Below are positions 56,968 to 64,000 of a stretch of 64,000 nucleotides of DNA, piece by piece. A program made the translations under genes and the position numbers. Location: assembly GCF_022919095.1 (NCBI RefSeq), contig NZ_CP095073.1, positions 3,844,001-3,908,000 on the forward strand, read 5' to 3'. This DNA comes from Halobacillus salinarum. GTDB lineage: Bacteria > Bacillota > Bacilli > Bacillales > Halobacillaceae. How positions within the stretch are numbered: position 1 is the first letter of the stretch; each line of letters opens with the position of its first letter. Below the pieces are notes generated by a model. That model was not told the origin of the DNA. It made no database searches and saw nothing but the letters and a program-made list of their open reading frames with translations.

Positions 56968-58392
56968 CTATGAACTTATGGATCGAACTAATTGCGCAAG
57001 TCTTTTTCCTGCTATTCCTTTCTCATCCGTGTAAAGCTCTGGAAGAATCAGTTCTCGTAGCTTCTCGTGATCTTTTTTTGCTGCAGGGTACAAGTATTTA
57101 GTAACCTTATTCGTTAAACGAACGGGATCATTTTCTATGAAATTCGAAAAAGGATCAAAATAATCCATGGAACACAATAGTGGCTGCTCCCAAATAAATA
57201 ATGGTTTATTAAACAACAGAGTCTCTAATGCGACCGTTGATTTGTAACAAATCACCGCATCCGCATGGTAAATTAAATCATAGAGGTGATTATATTTATT
57301 TGCTTTCCGGATCTCAGGAAAATCTTTGAACATTTTTTCCGTTTCAGGAGTGTCAACTTTCGTTTTCATGATAATATTCAGCCTGCCAGTAGCCACTAAT
57401 GCCTCCACCAGCTTTCTCGTAAATTGAATCTCCTCATGATGAATAGGCAGCAGGACTACTTTGCGAGACTGATTGAATGGATACGTCTTTTCGAATACAC
57501 GTCTAGTCATCATTTTTCTTTTTGTAATCTCATCAAAGCGTGGGTGCCCGGTGATTTTTACCGCAGATTCAGGAACTCCTTTTTTCCTATACCATTCCAA
57601 TTCATAAGGGCCATGAACAGCCATAATGCTTGCTGTTTTTGGCAGGAAACCGAAACTGCCTCCTATCACACCATGCTGCAAGCAGATACAGGGGACCCCT
57701 CTCCTGAATGCTTCCAAACTCATAGCTCTGCTTTCAGGTGTATTTGTATCCCCGATGACTAAGCACGAGACCGGGACGCTTTCAAAAAACACCCTCGAGG
57801 CTTGGATGTATTTTCCAATCGATGGAATTTCAATAATAAAGCGGTTTTGGAATTCTTTATGAGAAAAAACAGGGTGGTACCCCATTGAACTGAATAGATG
57901 TTGCGCTTTCATTTGATAACTTTTAAATGAATGCTGTGAAGCTGGAAGATAACTGTCCAATCCTTTAAGTGGTATGGAATGTTTCACAAGATTTTTTTTT
58001 ATGTTTTTCGTATTTCTTTTAAGAAGAAGAGTTGCTGCGGGGTTAAAATTCCTTTGAAGGATATGGTCGGGCACTCTTAATCTAAAGTCGTGCAGAACTA
58101 CTTTTTTTCCATTCTGGTTTTTACTACCCGGTTTTCTTTTCGGCAGTTTGGTTAAATACTTGTCATACTTATGTTGAAAGCTGATTTCTTTATCAAGATC
58201 ATTTTGGAGCGCTTTTCGAAGCTGACTGCTCTGCAGTTTAGCTGTAATCGTTCGATTGTCTTTCATTAATCCATAAAAATGGCTCAGCATGGCGATTGGA
58301 TACCCATCAAATAAGAGCGAAGAGAAGCAGTCAAGAAAATCGAAATAAAGGTCCCAGTAATTCTTTTCAAAGGTATTTACTACTCTCACCAC
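56968..58392 (-). CDS. GT-B-like surface glycan protein, paralogue of the 49.6-kb gene
   Basis: 474-residue protein. N-terminal YFDFLDCFSSLLFDGYPIAM resembles the paralogue at 49.6 kb, and SCLVIGDTNTPESRAM, CICLQHGVIGGSFGF, ITGHPRFDEI and DAVICYKSTVALETLLFNKP mirror its GT-B core. A double GTG start at 58392 lies 5 bases after the previous stop with only a weak RBS. The presence of two divergent paralogues suggests two related transfer reactions. Function is inferred from fold and context only. Confidence 0.62.
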   Translation of the reverse strand: MVRVVNTFEKNYWDLYFDFLDCFSSLLFDGYPIAMLSHFYGLMKDNRTITAKLQSSQLRKALQNDLDKEISFQHKYDKYLTKLPKRKPGSKNQNGKKVVLHDFRLRVPDHILQRNFNPAATLLLKRNTKNIKKNLVKHSIPLKGLDSYLPASQHSFKSYQMKAQHLFSSMGYHPVFSHKEFQNRFIIEIPSIGKYIQASRVFFESVPVSCLVIGDTNTPESRAMSLEAFRRGVPCICLQHGVIGGSFGFLPKTASIMAVHGPYELEWYRKKGVPESAVKITGHPRFDEITKRKMMTRRVFEKTYPFNQSRKVVLLPIHHEEIQFTRKLVEALVATGRLNIIMKTKVDTPETEKMFKDFPEIRKANKYNHLYDLIYHADAVICYKSTVALETLLFNKPLFIWEQPLLCSMDYFDPFSNFIENDPVRLTNKVTKYLYPAAKKDHEKLRELILPELYTDEKGIAGKRLAQLVRSISS

Positions 58393-58397
58393 TCTTT

Positions 58398-59669
58398 CTA
58401 TCTGCTATTCAATGAAGAAATTTCAAACACATTGTGACCGATTTTATTGATATCAAACCTGCTCCCCGTTGATTCAACAGTATCCATCTTTGTAAAGAAT
58501 TCTTTTATATCTTTTTCAGTAAACCCTGAAAAGAGCGCATTCGCCTTTTTATTCTTAGGCAACGTAAGTGTTGAGTATTTCAACTTTCTGCGTTTTTGCG
58601 GAGCTACGATCGTATTATCTAATTGGTGGAGAATGCTTTCATAAGAAAAGCCCTCCTCTGCTTTATAAAATTTGTCAAGCACCGCAGTTTTTCTTTTCAA
58701 GGCTGCTTCCGATTCGTCCTTTAACAATCGAGTATTGGTTAAAAAATTCACCAAATCCTCTAACCGGGCAGCTTTTGTCCCCAAATCATTAGGAAGATCC
58801 ACATCAAATTCTGCATTTGTGAAGGGGATATAAGTAACGACAGGTTTATTTAAAAGAAACGCTTCTATACTTGAAGTACAACCATTGTGAACCATAGCCT
58901 CAGCTGCAGAAATCCAATTAATAATGTTTCCTTCTCTTCTTATATAAGCGTTCTTATATGGTTTGCACGCTCGAACATACGGCTGAGGGTCTTCACTTGG
59001 ATGAGGACGGACTACAATATTTATATCCGCACAGGAAGAACAGAGATGCTTGATCATTGTTAAAAATTCTTCAAACATATCTTTTATATATTGGGTATGT
59101 GCATCAAGCTTGCCACTCCGAAAACCTGCAAGCGTATTATATTTAGCAAATCTTGTATTGATAAGAATAAAAGATCCGTATTGTTGTTTGACTTTTTCCG
59201 TTTGATCTTTATGCAGATCCCTGAATTTTGGCAGGAGAAGATCAAATCTTGGATTTCCCGTAATATACAACTTCTCTTTACATTGAGGATACGCCTTAGC
59301 AATCACTTCCTTCTGGTACTTTCCCCAGCATAATTCTTTCTTTACTAAATGGAGCATGTTTAACTTCATCCTGTCACGCAGATATTTCACAGGGTCATGC
59401 AGAAGTAACCCTTCCTCATCAAGTTCAATAATGACATGTTCGAACTGTGAAATGTTTTGGATGACCGTTTGTCGGTATCCATGAGTATATCCCTTTAAAA
59501 AAAATATCCCTTCAGGATAAACGGAAGCGGCTTCTTCCACCATATTGTGATCTCCAATAATAACGCGGTAGCCTCTTTTTAACGCATAATAAGCAAGCAG
59601 CAATTTCGATTCTAATTCCCTTACCTGGACTTCCACGGGTAAGTACAGCCACTTTTCTTTCGTTTTCAC
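58398..59669 (-). CDS. Surface carbohydrate biosynthesis protein, GT-B-like
   Basis: 423-residue protein resembling the surface carbohydrate biosynthesis family, with WLYLPVEVQVRELESKLLLA at the start, then LYITGNPRFDLL, NIVVRPHPSEDP, AMVHNGCTSSIEAFLLNKPVVTYIPF (by its ends). No membrane helix is seen. A GTG start follows AAAGGATG. It is the first gene of this cluster as far as can be seen. The exact role is unknown; a CMP-sugar or UDP-sugar transfer or polymer extension step is possible. Confidence 0.65.
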   Translation of the reverse strand: MKTKEKWLYLPVEVQVRELESKLLLAYYALKRGYRVIIGDHNMVEEAASVYPEGIFFLKGYTHGYRQTVIQNISQFEHVIIELDEEGLLLHDPVKYLRDRMKLNMLHLVKKELCWGKYQKEVIAKAYPQCKEKLYITGNPRFDLLLPKFRDLHKDQTEKVKQQYGSFILINTRFAKYNTLAGFRSGKLDAHTQYIKDMFEEFLTMIKHLCSSCADINIVVRPHPSEDPQPYVRACKPYKNAYIRREGNIINWISAAEAMVHNGCTSSIEAFLLNKPVVTYIPFTNAEFDVDLPNDLGTKAARLEDLVNFLTNTRLLKDESEAALKRKTAVLDKFYKAEEGFSYESILHQLDNTIVAPQKRRKLKYSTLTLPKNKKANALFSGFTEKDIKEFFTKMDTVESTGSRFDINKIGHNVFEISSLNSR

Positions 59670-59962
59670 TTATGATCATCCTTTCCGCTCGTTTCCATTA
59701 AAGAGACATAAGCAAAATGCGAATCTTTTCCACTTTATGACTGGTCATATGTAAATATTCCCTGCTTATAAAGCAAGCAGGTCGCAAATTCTTAATAAGT
59801 TAATAGCAAACAAAAAAACCTTTAAATACTTTTCCATGATTAGATGTGGGCATTATAAAAAAGCTCAGGTGACCTTTATTCCCATAATTTTTTCAGCATC
59901 CCTGCGGAAAAAATCGATATTTCTCTAATTCTGTAAAATTAAACCATTTTTTATCCAAACTA
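59670..59962. other. Intergenic stretch upstream of the surface glycan genes
   Basis: About 290 AT-rich bases between divergent genes. No open frame or RNA motif was recognised. The promoter for the 59.7-kb gene is presumably here but no clear hexamer pair stands out. Confidence 0.4.
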
Positions 59963-59992
59963 TTGACTAAGAACATTTGTTCTTTTTATAAT
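59963..59992 (+). promoter_or_regulatory. Promoter of the Spo0E-like gene with LexA-like palindrome
   Basis: TTGACT (59963-59968) and TATAAT (59987-59992) are 18 bases apart. Between them GAACATTTGTTC (59971-59982) matches the GAAC-N4-GTTC core of the Gram-positive LexA/DinR box, though the outer bases differ from consensus. Confidence 0.6.
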
Positions 59993-60042
59993 ATCAATAG
60001 TAAATCAAACGCTGGCTTGATCACATAAGGAGGACACGAACC

Positions 60043-60207
60043 ATGACGGACACGCGCACGTTGGAAAACGAAGTGGAAGAAATACGCTGGAAGATGTATG
60101 AAGCTTATCAATCAAGCAAAAATTACGAAGAAATTTTAAAAGTATCCCAACAATTGGATCATCTACTAAATGAATTCACATGTCCAGCGAGGGAAAATTC
60201 ACAATAA
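60043..60207 (+). CDS. Spo0E-like aspartyl phosphatase (sporulation regulator)
   Basis: 54-residue protein read directly from the sequence, ATG at 60043, nine bases after AAGGAGG. It has the two-helix plan of Spo0E-family proteins and the signature SQQLDHLLNEF (35-45), matching the SxxLDxLI-type motif that dephosphorylates Spo0A-P and delays sporulation. A short acidic N-terminal helix (LENEVEEIRWKMYEAY) precedes it. It is monocistronic, with its own promoter and terminator. It suggests a spore-forming host. Confidence 0.85.
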   Translation: MTDTRTLENEVEEIRWKMYEAYQSSKNYEEILKVSQQLDHLLNEFTCPARENSQ

Positions 60208-60233
60208 AAAAAGCTCCTGTAGAGGAGCTTTTT
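60206..60233. terminator. Bidirectional terminator between the Spo0E-like gene and rodA
   Basis: AAGCTCCT-GTAG-AGGAGCTT with A-run before and TTT after. It serves convergent genes. Confidence 0.85.
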
Positions 60234-60241
60234 AATTCGGT

Positions 60242-61399
60242 CTAATCTTCCCCAAACATATAAGTTCGATGGTGAAATGAAATAGAGAAGACGATTCCCA
60301 TAGCTATCAAATTTCCTAATAATGCACTTCCGCCGTAGCTGATAAAAGGAAGCGGAATCCCTGTAATCGGCAGCAGCTGTATCGACATTCCCACGTTCTG
60401 GAATACGTGAAATGAGATCATGCTGATAATCCCCACAAGAACATAGCTGCCAAATGGGCTGTTGGAGTGATTCGCTATCGTCGTTAACCGGTAAACGAGA
60501 AAAAAGAAGAGAACGATAACAATACTCGCACCCAAAAACCCATATTCCTCTCCTATGATACTAAAAATAAAATCTGTGTGGCTTTCAGGCAGATAGACTT
60601 CCCGATGGCCAAAGCCTTTCCCCATAAGCTGACCCGATCCAATAGCTTTCATAGCTTTTATGAGCTGATACCCTGCTGCATCTTCATATTGTAAAGGCTG
60701 CAGCCATGCATAGATCCGCCCAAGCTGATAAGGTTTTACGTGTAAGTATTTATCAAGTAATTCCGGAGCTTGAACTACAAGCCACAAAATGGCTACTCCT
60801 ACACTCCCAATCGATAGAAACATGGGTAAAATAAGCTTCCATCGTATTCCGGAGATTAGAATCATACCGCTTAAGATGGCAATAAACACCAAACTTGTTC
60901 CTAAGTCAGGCTGCTGCATGATTAGAAATAGAGGCAATGCTGTAATACCTATCAATTTACCCAACAGCAATAAGTCCAGTTTAATGGTTGAATTCCGGTG
61001 CTTTTCATGATGCAGGACAATAATGTTCGACAGCATCAGTATGGTAAAGATTTTCACAATTTCCGCCGGCTGGATAGAACCTGCTCCAGGAAGTACAAAC
61101 CAGCTCTTCTGTCCTTTGATAACCGGCGCGATACTAGCAGGTGCTAAAATAAGCGCCCCTAATAACAAAAGGCCGAAAATGTATAAATAAGGGCTGATTT
61201 TACGGTAATCCTCTGGTTCAAAGATCATCATAACCCCAATGGCTACCGCCCCAACCCCATACCAAGTAAGCTGTTTTAATACGAAATTCTCTTGATATTG
61301 ACTGCTTTCCTGGGCACTTAAAAGAGCTATACAGCTTACAGCAATGAAGCAGCATAGTATAAAGAATAAGGACCAGTCAAAACGGTCTTCAGATTTCAT
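60242..61399 (-). CDS. FtsW/RodA/SpoVE-family cell wall polymerase
   Basis: 385-residue SEDS protein with about ten hydrophobic helices, a peptidoglycan glycosyltransferase acting with a class B PBP. Signature segments are KSWFVLPGAGSIQPAEIVKI, MQQPDLGTSLVF, SGQLMGKGFGHREVYLPESHTDFIFSIIGEEYGFLG (by its ends) and the C-terminal ITGIPLPFISYGGSALLGN. The PESHTDFIFSIIGEE type points to the RodA branch (elongation) rather than FtsW. The ATG at 61399 follows GATGAGGG. It is apparently monocistronic. Confidence 0.9.
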   Translation of the reverse strand: MKSEDRFDWSLFFILCCFIAVSCIALLSAQESSQYQENFVLKQLTWYGVGAVAIGVMMIFEPEDYRKISPYLYIFGLLLLGALILAPASIAPVIKGQKSWFVLPGAGSIQPAEIVKIFTILMLSNIIVLHHEKHRNSTIKLDLLLLGKLIGITALPLFLIMQQPDLGTSLVFIAILSGMILISGIRWKLILPMFLSIGSVGVAILWLVVQAPELLDKYLHVKPYQLGRIYAWLQPLQYEDAAGYQLIKAMKAIGSGQLMGKGFGHREVYLPESHTDFIFSIIGEEYGFLGASIVIVLFFFLVYRLTTIANHSNSPFGSYVLVGIISMISFHVFQNVGMSIQLLPITGIPLPFISYGGSALLGNLIAMGIVFSISFHHRTYMFGED

Positions 61400-61546
61400 T
61401 TACATCCCTCATCTCATATCTCTTAGATGCCTGTCCTCATTTAAGAGTCCAATCTATATTATAAACCTATTTTTTCCTTTAAGTAAGGGGGCTTTTCCAA
61501 CTACTTTTGCCTTAGAACCTTCTTTGAAGCTTAAAGGAACACCAAA

Positions 61547-61572
61547 TAAAAAAGCACCCCTCCGGGTGCTTT
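61547..61572 (-). terminator. Terminator after the 65-residue gene
   Basis: On the minus strand AAAGCACCC-GGAG-GGGTGCTTT followed by TTTATT. The stem begins at the stop codon. Confidence 0.85.
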
Positions 61573-61768
61573 ACATTTGATCTGCTACGTGAATTAAAGT
61601 GATTAAACTAGAAGATACAGTATTCATATCTACCAATCCATCTTCAGATTCTTTCACTTTATCTAATTGTAAGATAATATAATCATCATTGCCATTAAAC
61701 GAAATCTGTCCTGAACATATTTTCCCTTTCAACAACAGGATTTTCTCATGAATTGTTTCTCGATCCAA
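61571..61768 (-). CDS. Small protein of unknown function
   Basis: 65 residues, TTG start at 61768 five bases after AGGAGAGG. The sequence (DRETIHEKILLLKGKICSG, later DDYIILQLDKVKES) is soluble and mildly acidic with no motif I recognise. The good RBS and the immediate strong terminator support a real gene. Confidence 0.6.
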   Translation of the reverse strand: MDRETIHEKILLLKGKICSGQISFNGNDDYIILQLDKVKESEDGLVDMNTVSSSLITLIHVADQM

Positions 61769-61883
61769 TCAAACCTCTCCTCGTACGCGAAATATACTTA
61801 TTCGCTATTATGTCCACCATTCTATGAAGCTATACTTTCAAGAGTGCGTCCTCAGACGTAATTTGCACATCAGCTGAGTCGTC

Positions 61884-62576
61884 TTAAGTCTCTGTGTATC
61901 CTTCAAATAACCTTCCACCCCATGGTTCAAGAACTTCATCTACAAAATCAATATACGGTTTTTTTTCGCCGTTTTGATAGAAAAGAAACAACTGCTTCGC
62001 GAAGTGGTTTGCAAGCTGTGGATCAAACCGTTTTAAAGATCGAAACATCCATTTCCCTTCCCCCATCCACTGCTGGTTTGTTCTCAAAATAAACTTGTGA
62101 AGCTTTTCAGTAATTGCAGCTACAGTAAACAAATCTTCTTCTTTGCTGTGAGAGCCCTCCAAATCAGTTAGCAAATCAGTTAAGATATAGCGTTTCTCAT
62201 TAATGGTCTGAACCGGCCACTTACCAGGTCCTTTTTGCAATAAATGCTGTGCTTCGGTAATCAGTTGATTCGCTTTCTTTTCTCCTTTAAGAATGAATCC
62301 TTCCGCGACAATTCTCATGATTAAGGGCACCCCGTACTGTTCTTCAAGAAAATACGTGTACGATAAAGAGTCCTGATTATGCACAAAAACTTCAACCGGC
62401 CAGCCTTTAAATTGATACGATTTTCGAAAAGATTGAGTGGACAGGATAAAAATATCTAAATCAGAAGAAGGTGTGTCTTCACCTCGAACCACACTTCCTG
62501 ACAGCAGAGCAGCATCACAATCCATAAAATAATGGGTAACAAATTCTCGAGAATGATTTAAGGCATGCTGATTCAC
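61884..62576 (-). CDS. Nucleotidyltransferase-fold protein
   Basis: 230-residue protein with the DNA polymerase beta-type nucleotidyltransferase signature GSVVRGEDTPSSDLDIFIL (residues about 27-45): Gly-Ser loop and the Asp-x-Asp metal pair. The rest is helical and matches no family I can name; similar proteins include aminoglycoside-type and toxin-antitoxin-type NTases. A GTG start follows GGAGGGG. No antitoxin-like HEPN partner is adjacent, so the role is unknown. Confidence 0.7.
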   Translation of the reverse strand: MNQHALNHSREFVTHYFMDCDAALLSGSVVRGEDTPSSDLDIFILSTQSFRKSYQFKGWPVEVFVHNQDSLSYTYFLEEQYGVPLIMRIVAEGFILKGEKKANQLITEAQHLLQKGPGKWPVQTINEKRYILTDLLTDLEGSHSKEEDLFTVAAITEKLHKFILRTNQQWMGEGKWMFRSLKRFDPQLANHFAKQLFLFYQNGEKKPYIDFVDEVLEPWGGRLFEGYTET

Positions 62577-62649
62577 TCGACCCCTCCTTAAGCTGAGCCC
62601 CTGATCGCTTGAATTATGTATTGTATGAAAGAAGACTAATAATTAGAAC

Positions 62650-62686
62650 AAAAACGCCTTTCATTGATTAATTTGACGAAAGGCGA
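62650..62686 (-). terminator. Terminator after the pyruvyl transferase gene
   Basis: On the minus strand CGCCTTTC and GAAAGGCG flank an AT-rich loop, followed by TTTTTG. Confidence 0.8.
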
Positions 62687-62707
62687 ATCAATATTTAGGT
62701 TGATTAA

Positions 62708-63825
62708 TTAAGGAAGTGATTCTAAAAAGGGCTTCATTTTTTCCACCCACAGTTTGTCTACCTCTTCAAGGGTACGACAGGTGACTGGGTAACCTTCTTT
62801 GACCTCTTTTTTAAACATCTCTACAGCCTGTAATGAAGGTGCTTCTTCCCTCATTTCCTTAATGAGCTTAGGATCAACTTCAACAATTTCATCAGCATTT
62901 TTTAAAACTTTTTTTGAAGCAGCAGAGTATCCTAATCCCTTAACTGTATACAAATGGCTGAGTCCCCTGCCATCTTCTGCGATAAGAAGACTTGGCTTTC
63001 TATGTCTAAGAAACCAAATATGACCATGAAGTCTAAAACCTACGTGGACGTCGACATGTTTATAAAAAGATAATCGTCTATAGGAGCCTGATAAGTCTAT
63101 AACCTTAATGGCTTCACAAGTCCATTCTGGATCGATATGGTCACTTAATTTCCCATGATAGCCATGAAAAGTTAAATAGACGTAGCATGAGAATTCCTCC
63201 TTAAGCCTAAGAGCCAGTTGATAGGCCATTGGCCAATGTTCCTTTATATGGGGCATCGAAAGAGCTATGCTGTTAATTTTTTTCGGGAGTACCGGTTTCC
63301 TGAACAGAAGTTCTAAATCAAATAAAGCACAATCCCCGGTCGTCCCGAAACATTCCACGCCATTATTTTTCATCAATACTTCTGTGAATTTATCTCGGCA
63401 TGAAACAGCTCCCATACTTACCCCTTCATCATGCTCTCCAAAAATCCCCGACAACAGTTCACGTTCCTCTTTATCAAGTTCAAGTTGCTTTGCCTGCTTT
63501 ATAGTGCCTGGATAAGCATTCCATCCTGCCCGATAGCGTAAACGGGGACACCAAGATTAATAGCTTGTTTTAGTACGTCATTTCGCTTTGGAGGCGCCGC
63601 TTGATATCCTTGAAGGGTTGGACGAAGAGCAGGAAAAAGAATGGCTTTATACTTCTTTAAATTGGGGAGTGAAGACAGCTCTAGATCGACAAGACTCAAA
63701 ATATCTACTGTCGTGTGCCTTCCTTTAACTCCTTTTATTAGTTTTATCAGGCTTTTAGCAATGAGGTCATCTCCTGAGTTGCGTGAACCTTTTCCAGGGT
63801 AAGTGGATAGAATTAAATAGGACAA
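62708..63825 (-). pseudogene. Polysaccharide pyruvyl transferase family protein, frame broken by one missing base
   Basis: Member of the polysaccharide pyruvyl transferase family (CsaB/WcaK type), which adds ketal pyruvate to surface polysaccharides. A TTG start at 63825 follows GGAGG by 6 bases; GKGSRNSGDDLIAKSL is the N-terminal signature. The frame breaks after VPVYAIG at CCC 63529-63531; adding one base gives YAIGAGWNAYPGTIKQAKQ and joins GVSMGAVSCRDKFTEVL, VHVGFRLHGHIWFL with the conserved RLHGH, and LSHLYTVKGLGY. The repaired length is 372 residues, normal. Without repair a 108-residue fragment is made. CsaB often supports S-layer anchoring, but no SLH protein is seen here. Confidence 0.85.
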
Positions 63826-63861
63826 CTTAATCCTCCTTTCTTCAAAAATGCTGCTGTATTC

Positions 63862-63890
63862 TATATATTCAATTCTTTAATTATCTTCAA
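63862..63890 (-). promoter_or_regulatory. Promoter for the pyruvyl transferase gene
   Basis: On the minus strand TTGAAG (63885-63890) and TATATA (63862-63867) are 17 bases apart, 37 bases before the TTG start. The remaining 110 bases to the window end show no gene. Confidence 0.6.
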
Positions 63891-64000
63891 GGTAGAGTTC
63901 TGAATTTGTTAAAGTCATGCTCTTTATATTAGATGCAGCATTGTGGAAATGCGAGTGTGCTATAGAGGTCCATTTCTATAAAAAACAATAATTGCTAGAT

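Noticed and set aside
47245-59669. Legionaminic or sialic acid locus
   Set aside because: PseB and PseC types, His17-type PseG and the AEMSGNHNQ synthase point to pseudaminic acid. Only the fused NeuB remains open to a different product.

Overview
The window reads as chromosome from a low-GC, spore-forming Bacillaceae bacterium. The gene order yeaC-yeaD-yebA-guaA-pbuG-yebE-yebG-purEKBCSQLFMNHD-yerA-yerB-yerC-pcrB-pcrA follows that of Bacillus subtilis, and the closest named matches are Bacillus proteins. A moderately halophilic genus such as Halobacillus or a relative is plausible but is only an inference. Almost every gene lies on the minus strand, so transcription mostly runs from high to low coordinates.

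Region 1 (1-28.5 kb) is the conserved purine and housekeeping block. It holds partial pcrA, pcrB, yerC, yerB and yerA, a small DUF2892 membrane protein, and the complete 12-gene pur operon. Next come the NETI protein, a DUF2179 protein, an Hsp20-type chaperone, pbuG, guaA, and a transglutaminase / DUF58 / MoxR trio. Three guanine-class (C74-type) riboswitches precede purE, pbuG and guaA, each followed by a strong terminator. The purE and pbuG promoters also carry paired PurBox sites for PurR.

Region 2 (28.5-47.2 kb) is metabolic and accessory. It contains a lactate-utilisation operon (lutABC) behind a FadR-type GntR regulator. A five-gene sugar cluster with a ROK repressor follows. A catalase then lies divergently from an H2O2-dependent CYP152 P450, with a PerR box and SigB-like promoters between them. 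Last is a second sugar cluster (two Gfo/Idh/MocA dehydrogenases, a TIM-barrel isomerase, a DUF993 aldolase-like protein) with an AraC regulator. No transporter is seen in either sugar cluster.

Region 3 (47.2-59.7 kb) encodes pseudaminic-acid-type nonulosonic acid synthesis: PseB, an extra SDR epimerase, PseC, PseG, PseI and PseH. It also has an unusual fusion of a second NeuB-type synthase with a SpsF-type cytidylyltransferase, and three GT-B-like surface-carbohydrate proteins. No Maf-type or flagellin gene is present.

Region 4 (59.7-64 kb) holds a 54-residue Spo0E-like phosphatase under a promoter with a LexA-like palindrome, a RodA/FtsW protein, a small unknown protein, a nucleotidyltransferase-fold protein and a polysaccharide pyruvyl transferase.

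Five genes (purD, purH, purF, lutC, the pyruvyl transferase) are each broken by loss of one base in a G or C run. Adding one base restores a full-length protein in every case. This looks far more like systematic homopolymer under-calling than real decay. No tRNA, rRNA, CRISPR array, IS element or phage gene was recognised.
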